A stretch of DNA of 64,000 bases from Schistosoma haematobium (Eukaryota; Platyhelminthes; Trematoda; Strigeidida; Schistosomatidae). Numbering within the stretch: the first letter of the stretch is position 1; the number at the start of each line of letters is the position of its first letter. The translations under genes were made by a program, and so were the position numbers. Shown piece after piece: positions 51,208 through 61,789 of this stretch. The notes under the pieces were generated by a model. The model saw nothing but the letters and a program-made list of their open reading frames with translations, did not search any database and had not been told where the DNA came from. The stretch is from assembly GCF_000699445.3 (NCBI RefSeq), contig NC_067201.1, forward strand, positions 25,435,033 to 25,499,032, given 5' to 3'.

Positions 51208-52437
51208 TTTCTTATCGGAATTACTAATCGCCAACATCCTTCTACTAATATGATATGGGATTCCCGAGGCGCGTTTCATACTTTTTGTGACTGGTCAGTT
51301 GGATATACTTGCTTGTGACTCACGGTAGGATCCACATAGGATCTACATATGTTACTAAGCGACTGATAAATCACAGTCTCGAAAATGGATTATTATGTTA
51401 GTTTGAAATTTTATTTGCAATTTACTAAGCGGCATTCGATCCAGGAAACACTTTGAAAGGAACATTATCTTACTAGTTGTTATTTTCTGAGCAATTATTT
51501 CAATTATTTTCCCATTTCTTCAAATATTCTGATCAAAACATCTGAAAATTTTTTATATTTTTTCTTTTTATAATTGCAGGCTGTGAATGTTTGAAGATAA
51601 ACATAAGCTGTGAAAATGCATAGTATAATTTAGAACTTTATAACATATTTAACATCATCATCAATATCTAATGATTACACTACAAACATGAGTTTTCTTT
51701 TTCTGTGAATTGATCAATTGCTTGCAAACAACATACCATTTTGTGCACTATTATTATTGATGAGACTCTACCTTGTTTAATTCATGAATGAACTGATATA
51801 CTTTTGGTGGAAAATATTTCATTCACTAAAAGTACACATTTAGCCTTAATTTGTTTGTTACAGAGTTACATTTATATGAAAGGGAACACTGGATGATTTG
51901 GACAGATTAGTTGACAAGGAAACTAAATAATTCATTTTTCTGATCACATTTCATGTTAATTCTATTTAAAATTATTAATTATTCAAGAATAAATTTACGT
52001 TGCTTTTTGTGCTACTGATGTCGACATATATAAGTAGTATGGATCATCAGTTGAAAGTGAAATATCTGGCAACAGAGGGTTACGGAGATCAAAGAAATGC
52101 GAACGAGAACAGAGAACGATATGTGTGAAAACGAAAGAACAATGAAGTCTGAGGTTGCTGATTGGTATTTGGAAATTAAGTATTGACTATACGGTTCTCA
52201 GATTTTACTAAGAAGTTCTGTAATTTTGTGTTCAAATTCGTTCGACTGTCCGTGCTTGTGTTTTCGTTCGCTACAATGTCAGTTTTTGTTGATTTCATAT
52301 GGATCTGTCAATCAAAGATTTGTTGTTAAGTTATTTACCGTCAAATTATGAAAAAGCTCGCTAATATGAAACACATATTTAGTCACAAGATTCACAGTTC
52401 ACGACATTTCGCTAAACAAATTCGGCTTTTAAAAGTG

Positions 52438-52445
52438 TATATAAA
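52438..52445 (+). promoter_or_regulatory. TATA box of gene A copy 2
   Basis: TATATAAA starts 44 bases upstream of the ATG at 52482, matching the box of copy 1. A second TATATAAG near 52027 lies too far upstream to serve this ATG without another exon. Confidence 0.65.
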
Positions 52446-52481
52446 CACAGATTTTCTAACTACTTTAATTTTAAAAAAACA

Positions 52482-53772
52482 ATGTTTCTGTTCATTGCAT
52501 TGATGGTGGTTCTTGGTTCACTTTTGCAAAGTTCACATGTGGGTAAGTCTCAGACTAATAGTAACTAGTCGTCTTCGTTAGCCAAACGAACGTACTGCAT
52601 TACTAGTAATATTTGATAGAGAAAGAAATAATAAAGTGAATATGAATAATTTCGAAGTAGCCCTGAACAATTTAATTTTATTATCACAAAATGTGAACAG
52701 GTCGATTATGATAAGTTTAAAGTTGACTTAAATGAAGTAACAATTCAGTGATAAGACTGTGCACTATGTCTGGATTTCTTAACTACCCACATCGTGTGTA
52801 GATTCTTATGGATGAGTTACTTTCCTTCATGAGAATACAGAACTACAATCGATCAACATAAATATTTTCATATCTATAGTGTGCAGAAAAGGTGAAAATC
52901 AGCCGTAATTATGAAAATATTAGTAGAATATAACGTATTTGTATTAGTATAATATGAATACCTATAGAATGTGAAGTTAACAATTCACGATAAAACGGAT
53001 TGAATAAATTACCTTCAATCATCATCCTACAAATTATTTTTAGAGGTTCATGGGTAAGTAGTTCATGTCAGTTGTATTCCGAAATAACTACCATTTATGT
53101 GTGTATTAACTTTAAGCTGGAATTTGTTCTTGGATGATAGATTATATGTAACTAAGTTTAGTCAGTATTAAATTGAGCTATTTAAGGTATAAGATTTGAT
53201 GAATATGCGGAATTATTTAAAACGGCTAGTTGTTTAACCAGTAATATTTTACCGCTACTCATAAGCGGTAAATGTCTTCATCTCCTTTCTAATCGTTCGA
53301 ATGGTTTAGTTGTGAAATCTTTTCCCGAACACGTTTCTTAACAATGAAACGTTAACCAACAATTTCTCTTTTTTGTTGAATTATTGCAATATAGAATCAT
53401 TTTAATAGAATAGTTCATTAACAAGTGGTATTTTAACTTTACTGATAAGCTTCCGTGTATTCCTTGAAATCATTTTACATGAAACAATCATTATTCAGTC
53501 ATATAATCGGACAGAATTTATCACAGAATGATGCTATAATTTCTTACCAATAAAGTTCCAAGGTACAATCATCGTCAAACGAGTAACGGTTTACACTGTG
53601 CAGAGAAGAAGGCATTATTACCGTAACATGATTTATTTTAGTATTGTAAACTACACCGATTAACTAACTCATTAATGCATCTCAAAATATCAATTAAAAT
53701 TAAGTGCTACAGGTATCACCAAATTAGAAATAGATAACGTCTAATCCGATCCAGCTCATTGATCCGGTTACA

Positions 53773-53823
<51 letters not shown>

Positions 53824-56800
53824 CACAAAACGTATTATTTATTATGAGGTAGTTGGATTATGTTTCTGTTTAGTGTGAGTTGGTTGTAGGAAGTTAGACT
53901 GAATGCTTGACTTGGAAATCGATTTGCCTAATGTTCTTTTCTGTCAGTTGTGTGGAATGTTAGTGCCATTCCTCCGAAGCTTCTTATAATTTCTGTATAA
54001 ATGTTCGCCTACGTGACTGAAAGTTGAAGAGTTCGTCATAGAATTCTTTCTAGAATCAATGAAATATCAATGCCTTTTCGAAATTAGGCAAAATTGAGAT
54101 GAATAATTAGTTTTGGTGGAGTTTTGTTCTCTGAGCTGGATGGTTTGGTCGTGGAGCTTTCATCGTTCTTCTGAACGACATCATCAGCACAAACTTCAGA
54201 TAGAATTTTGTGCTGATGATGTCGTTCAGAAGAACGATGAAAGCTCCGCGACCAAACCATCCAGCTCAGAGAACAAAACTCCACCAAAATCATCCACCTG
54301 AGCTACAAATCTTCTCCACCATCTCATGAATAATTAGTGCTCAGTTTGCGACCAACTATCATTTAAAGATGGTTAAATGAGTTCTAGATATTAGAACGAG
54401 AGAAATCATTTTAGAGGAATAAAACTTTGAAAAGTTATATCATTTTTTTATTGGTACATGCAATTGAATGTTACAAAGTTTCTTTAAAATTACTCATTAT
54501 TAGTTGTCGATTCGTCACAAAGTTTCCTTCAATTATCCACTTCAAACCAAATATCAGTTTTTGAAATACACCATTGACTTAAGAATTTAGTATCTTCTTT
54601 TAATTTGACATTCTGTATCAGCCACCATAATAAATTCATAATTTATTCCTTAATTTACAAATACAAATATTATTTTTCTAGACAATTGTCAATGGGAGCC
54701 ATGTGAGTATTTTGATGTCCTAATAGTGGTTCCTGGTACAATGGCTATTATATTCATATAGATCAGTATAAGCGTCAATAATTCGACAAATATTTATTAT
54801 CTGAAATATTATTAACATACGGCTATATCTATTTCTGAATTGCATATGCAAAGATTTCATATGTAAATATTGACTGGTCAAACTCAGTTTACAATATCAC
54901 ATTTGATGATAGGACAAATGACCCTGCATAATATAATCTGTCAGTCATAAACTGAATTAGACTGTTAGTGTTTTAATAACGTACAAGGTTGTATAAATCA
55001 CGAAATTACCGAAACAAGCTTGAATAATACCGTTGAGCAATAATGATGTGATTGATTTTGGACTGTTTAGTCACTTCATTAGTGAATGGTTACTGTGACG
55101 GCAATTTTATTTTCAATAACGTATACTTCCTATTTTAGTGAAAGGCTGTTTGAACTAGTGGTACGTTTGTACAGTAGAATTTTATTGTGTTGATATAAAT
55201 CATGAAATGCTCTGGTACAGACAAAGTCTCAAAGTTATAACTGAATAAATACTGAAACAGAATATTTCACCACAATTGAATAGCATGCATTTTACTCATT
55301 TTATTCATTTACTCAGAATTGATTTTAATCCTTTATCACAAAGCAATTTTTTGAGAGGATAGATGTCAATCAATCTAAATGTTGTTTCATGCAATTTAGG
55401 TAAATTTAATCTACACTGAATATGAAACGGTTAATTGGGTGTTTTATTCAGATAAAGTGTGGAAAACATGTGACTTATTATGGAGGAAATTGTAATTGTG
55501 AGAATCTCAACTACGAAAACATTTCAGTCGATAGTCTGATTTAGGCATTTTCAAGGGAAATGAATGAGGAACATAGTTATTTATTATGAATAAATAGTTC
55601 ATATACTATCCATGTACTAGACAAACCATCCAGATCATATTATAATGTTAAGAAAACTTTGTATTTATATCCGCTTGTTATGACACTTGATTATTTCCAT
55701 TGAAAAAGCATAAATCAGACTACTAAAAGAAAAATGTTTATTCATTGAGTGTTTTGCAAATATGAACTCAGCGACCAACTATTGTGAATCTATTAGTTCG
55801 AATTTGGACGAACATTCGTATATAAGTTACGTAATGTCCCGTTTATATTTATTTTATTTCCTGTTCAGCATCAAGCAGGATAACATCAAAATAGAGAGGT
55901 ACGTTCTCCGTTATTTCATACAATTAAACCTGTTTTCCATTGTTTCAAAGGACAGTTTGTATCAATTTGTCTAGATAAATAACTTATTATGTTGCAAATT
56001 GTTATTTCTTTAACATTCTGTATTATTTACTGCAACCTCATACTTAACACCTTTCATGACCACATTCCTGGTTCATATAATTATTTCTGAGCACATAATT
56101 TCGCTTCACTATTCTATCCAACATTTAAACTGGTTAAGAGAAATTTTTCATCTTGTCTGACATGTACACGTTTAACTTCTGGTTAAACTGGTAAATGCTA
56201 CAACCAACGGTATCAGATATTTAGAAAACATCTTTTTACACAATATCGATAGATACCTATTACTGATGATGAAGTCTAAACTTCTAGTATAAGTTTGAAC
56301 TGTAAAGGGTGATTGATCTTAATAAATAATCGATTACTACTCAAAAAATAGGAAAGTAATTCAATAAATAATAAGACGAAAAATAATTCAAATACAGACA
56401 AACAGTAAACTCAGAGTTGTCGATATCTTACCTAAAATCAACGTTATCATTAAAGTGAAAAGCACATGAGTTTTATAATTTGTGCCTTTAGCGAAATCTA
56501 ATATACAAAAATACAGTTATATAAGTGCTCTGGAAAATTTATCAACTGAAGTCATTTCAAAGTTCCTAAGGATTATCTTGAACGGAATTTATATTATTAA
56601 TTACCTTTAATCAATTTAATTTAAAGTTTCAGTTTTGACAACGTCTGCATTTGTAGTATGTATAAAACTTACTATTTCTGTTATAATCAGAAGGGGTTTG
56701 TGGAGATTTTAGAAATTTCACAGATTGAAATCATGAGTCAGTTGAAGCTAGACCACCATGGAAAACCTGGGAGCACTAGACTGCCGTTTACGTCTTAGCA

Positions 56801-59800
56801 CGGGACTCCCCGGCAGTGCCCGTCCACGGTCCCGCACCCCGCAGGACTCGAACCCGAGACCTACTGGCTCCGCGCGCGAGCACTTAACCACTAGACCACT
56901 GAGCCAGCATCCAACGGTGTTAATGACTAACTTCAACCAATCCACGAAGCTGCGCCACCGTATACCGTTGTCTTCAGTGAGCTGATATCTCACAACAGAC
57001 CTGGTTATACTCCACTGACTCATGATTTCAATCTGTGAAATTTCTAAAATCTCCACAAACCCCTTCTGATAATAATCATCTGCTCACTAGTGACTGAATT
57101 CAAGAGATACTCCTAGAGTTCTAGTGGGAAGCCGTTACCAGTGGAGTATAACCAGGTCTGTTGTGAGATATCAGCTCACTGAAGACAACGGTATACGGTG
57201 GCGCAGCTTCGTGGATTGGTTGAAGTTAGACCTTAACACCGTTGGATGCCGGCTCAGTGGTCTAATGGTTAAGTGCTCGCGCGCGGAGCCAGTAGGTCCT
57301 GGGTCCGAGCCCCGCATTGTGCGGGATCGTGGATGCACACTGCTGAGGAGTCCCATACTAGTACGAAACGGCCGTCCAGTGCTTCCAGGTTTCCCATGGC
57401 GGTCTAGCTTCAACTGACTCATGATTTCAGTCTGTGGAATTTCTACTATAGTTTGTTGATAAAACCGAGGTAAATTGAATCTCAAGTTATTTTGAAATTT
57501 TGATAAGGTACATACAGACACATTTACAATGATATATGTATAAGTGAATGGAAAATAAGTTGTTATTTATGTTTAATTTTCCACCAGTAACTGTTATATT
57601 CAGTCACTAAGTAATCACTTCTGCTCCAGTGATGACATTATCCATAGTGTAAAAATCTACGAAAACATGATATGCGACTAAATTCTTTACAAATTCCAAA
57701 GATACTTAATCGATAAGAAATGTGTCTTCTCAAGTTTAATTGTTGAATTCATTTTGTTCAATAATTTATACTTTTGATGAAAAGCATTTAGAAATGTACA
57801 TTTACAATATTTTATTTATCACAAGATGGTGGTGAGTTGTTTATTTTTAATGACCCTTCAAACTCCTCATGCTTTTGTTTCAACACACTAACGAAACGAT
57901 CTCGAGTTTGGCTTGAGCAAATACAATGTTGGCTAATATTGGTTGAGTATTGAAACTCTAAACACTGGTTTTAATACTGAAAAAAGACATTCTATAACTT
58001 TCCTTAAGCATCTCCCCAAAACACGCTTATTCCAATAACCAAGATCTTAGAAATATATCAAATTATAAACTGGCGTTAATAGATAAACGTCTATGATAAT
58101 ATTTGAAAATCTCACCAGGTGTTTTGTTGCTCCTTTTCTCAAACAGATAGTTTTTTCCTCCTGAGAGTAATTTCCGTTTAATTTTGATGCGATTCACAAA
58201 TCTTTTGGAGAAAGTTTTGACCATTCATAGTCATAGCTCTAAGATACTTGTATTTATTAGGATTTTCAGGAAGTTGGATTAGGAATATTTTCGAAATATT
58301 GTGCAGATTACTTAAGAATTCCAACACATGAAGGATTACAGATCTCAAATCTGGAGAAAGTTCTCTCTATCACTATTACGTTAGTTCTAGACATTATGGC
58401 ATAGTAATTATATTGACATTCAATTGTCGAAGTATTTTGTCCAGCCGAATGTGAATATGTAATTAAATTTCATTCTCCAGACAAAAATCTAGTCCCAATA
58501 CTATATGTATAGCTTTATGAAAATTGGAGTATTTTATATAAACAGCCTTTAAAATACCCTTTAATTCTCCACTGGATCACATTTTTCCAATATTTATAAA
58601 CATAATCGAGTTATTGTACATTAATTTTTGATTGTGTTTAGCTGTTAGGAAGGCGCTGATTAAACGTTTGCAAACATTCATTTGATTATACAGAATAACT
58701 ATTCGTTGTTTGACCTAACCTTCACCAAAATGATAACTAAAAATCATATTGCATCATTTCACTTCTAAAATGTTTTTAAAGTAAATATTTTGCAAAATTA
58801 ACAGACTTCTTTCTGTGGTCTACTGAAATATAATGACGAGAAAATTTATGTAACATACGTTATTTAGTTAGATCTACGGATTTCGGCATCATTTCTTGAC
58901 TTCAGTGACACAAAAATTCTTGTAGATAAAATTGCACGATGGACATTTACTCATCAAGTTGATTGTTCCCTCGTAACATTACGAACTAGCTTTTTGAGAG
59001 AGACGTTTCTTTTGGTGAAGTTTTGTTCTCTGAGCTGGATGGTTTGGTCGTGGAGCTTTCATCGTTCTTCTGAATGACATCATCAGCATAAACTTCAGAT
59101 AGAAGTGAAGTGTTCGAATTTCTCCATATGTGTTTCACAGCTTGTTCTGTGCACCTCGACGTTGATTGGTTCTTATTGACCCTAAATTTGTCGTTGTTTA
59201 CTTCGTTGTTTTGGTTGCGTCTCCCATTGTTTTGATTTTTGTTCTTATGTTTGCGCATGATTTTTCTGATTGTTTGATAAATTGGATTGATTTCAATATG
59301 CTTGTTGATTGCTAATTGACCTGAGTGCCAGGCTTCTAAAAATTCTCTGGTGTTTTTGGAGTTTCCTCTGTCTAAGATTTCCACATTTTTCCAAACATAA
59401 GAACAAAAATCAAAACAATGGGAGACGCAACCAAAACAACGAAGTAAACAACGACAAATTTAGGGTTAATAAGAACCAATCAACGTCGAGGTGCACAGAA
59501 CAAGCTGTGAAACACATATGGAGAAATTCGAACACTTCACTTCTATCTGAAGTTTATGCTGATGATGTCGTTCAGAAGAACGATCAAAGCTTCACGACCA
59601 AACCATCCAGCTCAGAGAACAAAACTCCACCAAAATCATCCATTTGAACTACAAATCTTCACCATCTCAAAATCATATGAGACGTTTCGTTAGTTTTAAT
59701 GCCAAAAAATAGCTGATTAGAGTGGTGAACTAGGTTTGCAGTTAGCTGCTAAAGTAAGTGATAATAAACAATGTTTGAGGATAAAGTTAGTTCAATAACT

Positions 59801-59815
59801 CAGATATTCGTTTAA
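52482..59815 (+). CDS. Gene A copy 2: micro-exon gene encoding a small secreted peptide
   Basis: Plus-strand exons are 52482-52542 (61 nt), 53044-53053 (10), 54682-54702 (21), 55869-55898 (30), 57452-57469 (18), 57826-57831 (6), 58906-58921 (16) and 59804-59815 (12, with TAA). Donors are GTAAGT, GTAAGT, GTGAGT, GTACGT, GTAAAT, GTGAGT and GTAGAT. The joined frame is open for 57 codons. Exon sizes 1 to 7 equal those of copy 1. The peptide differs at many positions (for example L for W and M for V in exon 3, E for K in exon 4), while the signal peptide MFLFIALM and IKQDNIKI are kept. Transposons lie in introns 2 and 7, and an Smα pair abuts exon 5 and appears to supply or duplicate its acceptor. 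The family is probably MEG; subfamily unknown. Expression is unproven. Confidence 0.7.
53777..53822. repeat. (TA)n microsatellite, right arm
   Basis: About 45 bases of TA repeats flanked by 'cggttacatgaa', the same flank as in the left arm. Confidence 0.95.
54111..54325. mobile_element. Fold-back insertion of a Penelope-like element end
   Basis: Bases 54111-54198 and 54202-54290 form a near-perfect inverted repeat with a loop of roughly 12 bases. The sequence matches the termini of the Penelope-like fragment at 59010-59634. The 12-bp 'atgaataattag' flanks it on both sides (54099-54110 and 54326-54337) as a target-site duplication. The left arm and third copy show the empty site with a single copy. 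It lies in intron 2 of gene A copy 2. Confidence 0.8.
56687..57070 (-). mobile_element. Smα-type SINE (minus) within a 50+ bp inverted repeat
   Basis: On the minus strand a leader (gagtataaccaggtctgttg and on) is followed by a tRNA-like part (box A and B), then a hammerhead-like core. The outer ends, 56687-56742 and 57013-57070, are exact inverted repeats of each other by eye. This SINE is head to head with the copy at 57137-57440. Schistosome Smα elements are about 330 bp with a Pol III promoter and a hammerhead. Confidence 0.75.
56752..56830 (-). ncRNA. Degenerate hammerhead motif
   Basis: On the minus strand stem I (GGCACTG with TAGTGCT) and stem II are recognisable, but CTGATGA reads CCGGGGA-like and GAAA reads GTAAA. 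It is probably inactive. Confidence 0.6.
57137..57440 (+). mobile_element. Smα-type SINE (plus)
   Basis: On the plus strand the leader matches the reverse of the neighbouring copy. Box A (TGGTCTAATGG, 57258-57268) and box B (GGTCCGAGCCC, 57302-57312) fit the tRNA-type Pol III promoter. A hammerhead-like fold follows at 57331-57388. Its end reaches the acceptor of gene A exon 5. Confidence 0.8.
57331..57388 (+). ncRNA. Hammerhead ribozyme motif, best copy
   Basis: Order is stem I (GCACACTG, pairing with CAGTGC), core CTGAGGA (consensus CTGATGA, one change), stem II GTCC with GTAC, GAAA intact, short self-complementary stem III (ACGGCCGT) and a GTC cleavage triplet before CAGTGC. This is the type I layout known for schistosome Smα. 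The single core change would be expected to reduce or abolish cleavage. Confidence 0.75.
58985..59650. mobile_element. Fold-back Penelope-like fragment in intron 7 of gene A copy 2
   Basis: Arms of about 243 bases (59010-59253 and 59392-59634) are inverted copies around a 138-bp loop. The minus-strand frame 59384-58986 includes ILDRGNSKNTREFLEAWHS and INKHIEINPIYQTIRK, the C-terminal end of a Penelope-like polyprotein. The plus-strand arm repeats only the part after that. The left arm has no such insert. Fold-back or inverted arrangements are typical of Penelope-like insertions. Confidence 0.75.
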
Positions 59816-59898
59816 TATTTGCATTCTGAAGAATGAGCAGTAATAATAACGTCTCAATGTTCATTTTATCTAAATTTTGAAATGGTTCACTACTGATG

Positions 59899-59904
59899 AA
59901 TAAA
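59899..59904 (+). terminator. Polyadenylation signal of gene A copy 2
   Basis: AATAAA 84 bases after the TAA at 59813-59815, at the same relative place as in copy 1. Confidence 0.55.
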
Positions 59905-61528
59905 GTAATATTATGAAAACTGTTTGATGCCGAAATCATAAAGAGCGGCTCGTTTGGTTGAATACCATCATATAATTTAGAAATAGACTCATATGGTAAA
60001 AACTGGTTCACAGAAACATCTAATATATCATATTCAGAAAATTATGTCTAAATTGAAGACAATATTGATGAAACAGGTCACAATCAAACTTATAATGAAA
60101 TATATCTAATCACTTCAGTTCACGAATATGAAAGGCATTACACATCAATCAGTCTTCATTTGTTCTATTAACCCGTAATGTTAGATCAGATTACTAAATT
60201 CACCCAAGATTGATCTTGCTCTAAATTCTGTCAAGATATTCTTATTCATTTTGAGTAGAAGATTTAAAAATGGAAAACAAACTGCAAGTTTTCCACTCCT
60301 TGACATTCTATTATTTAAAATAAACTGAAGTTGAGATTGTCTATTGTATTATATCAATTCGGCCAACAGATTATGCTTGAAAGACAGTCAGAATAAGTGT
60401 GAAGAAGATAAGAGTGTGTGTATACAAATCACAAAATGAATATTCAGAACATCTTTGCAACTGATGAAAAATTGACCTTTAAGTATTAGTTTTATTTATT
60501 AGATAGAATGAAGCTAGTCCGATGGACAATATATAACCTGTGACTGAACCAATTAAGTAAACGTTATTGAATGAAGCAAGTTGATCAGTTGATAAACAGT
60601 GTGCATAATCATTCAATTAGGAAAAAGTTGTATCATTACACTAGATACAGTATGAAACCACATAAACGGAGCACTAATCAACTGTGGTCAAAGTGTAGTA
60701 TTTATGGTTTAAATCTATCGAGATTGTTGATGAAATATAATGTTTTGCAATAACTTGCACACTTAGAGTGCTACTTAACTAAAGACATTGTTGGAATTCT
60801 AAATGATTGTAATGTAGAATTCAACAAACTCGTTAATTGTTTATCGACAAACCATAAAGTCCCAGTAATTCAAGGTACCATTTACAATTTACACTGAGTA
60901 AATTCCGAAATAGATATTTGCCGGAAACCAAGTTTATGAATTTCAACTGCGAAATAATCTATATTCACACTGATATTACTCAATTCAAAGTGTAGATCAT
61001 GAAAAATGAAAACAGTAATGTTGACAGGCGCTGTCTGATAGTCACATTCTTACGTGAATGCGACTCTTGTTTACACGATCTGTAGTGAAGTATGTCTCAG
61101 TCAAACGGATTAGTGTACCCAGGATTTGTTATTTGAATAGCGCTTAGGGAATACGCAGAACAATTAGCTGCCATGAAATTACGTTATCACATCTAGCAGG
61201 AGTGATGATAGCATTTGCTGATGTAAATATAAAATTATAATTGTGATAATATCATCCACCTTCATAAATATCCTTAGTGGATTATTGCAATCAATGTTTC
61301 ATAAAATCCATTTCTCTTTTAAAATAGAACTCTGTATACATCTAATTAATACTAATCAAACTAACACCAACTAAAATTTCACATATCTACTAGCACACTG
61401 GCTTGAGTCCAACTACCTATCTCATTCGACCTCATAATATCTGCGCAGCTTCATGTGCGCCTTTGGGTAACATTTCCTCAAACATAAAAAATGTCATTGT
61501 TGTGTTGTTTGTTTAGTTTTGGCTGCAG
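59905..61528. other. Gene A-gene B spacer, right arm, with a perfectly conserved block
   Basis: No exon was found. Bases 61030-61379 are identical by eye to 3210-3559 of the left arm, although flanking spacer sequence has many differences. Confidence 0.6.
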
Positions 61529-61657
61529 ATGAGACAATTGTTATTCATCCAAATCGCCATTTCGGTTCTCTTAATATGTCAAACTACTCATTTGAACTTC
61601 ATGCCTTGTTGCCAATTTGATTTGCTTCACTTTCGAAATCGACGGCTGTCATCTTGA
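61529..61657 (+). pseudogene. Gene B copy 2: signal-peptide exon broken by an insertion
   Basis: The plus strand starts MRQLLFIQIAISVLLIC, as in copy 1, and stays alike through FDLL. About 150 bases absent from the left arm (61628-61785) then bring a TGA at 61655-61657. The GTAGAA donor of copy 1 is still visible after the insert (near 61797). The upstream TATA-like box of copy 1 is missing. It might use the insert as a 3' end giving a 42-residue peptide, but loss of function is more likely. Confidence 0.5.
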
Positions 61658-61789
61658 CATTCCTGAACATTTGATCCCTAAACAAATTGTTTACAGCTGG
61701 TCATCTTAATTTTATGTGAATTACAATTGACAAAACCGAAGAGAGGAAGTCGAAGAAAATTTTATGATTTATGTTTGAGGGTTGATTTT

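Noticed and set aside
53590..53612. Possible extra micro-exon of 17-19 nt between gene A exons 2 and 3
   Set aside because: Its length differs between the arms (19 against 17 nt), it would break the reading phase, and the acceptors are not aligned.
53951..53965. Possible 15-nt gene A exon (CVEC in right, CVKC in left)
   Set aside because: The acceptor is good and phase 2 is open in all three copies, but the donor GTGCCA is weak. It was left out of the model, though transcripts could restore it.
57124..57417. 97-codon ORF over the Smα element, repeated at 56748-57056
   Set aside because: It translates a tRNA-derived SINE and hammerhead; there is no protein-coding expectation.
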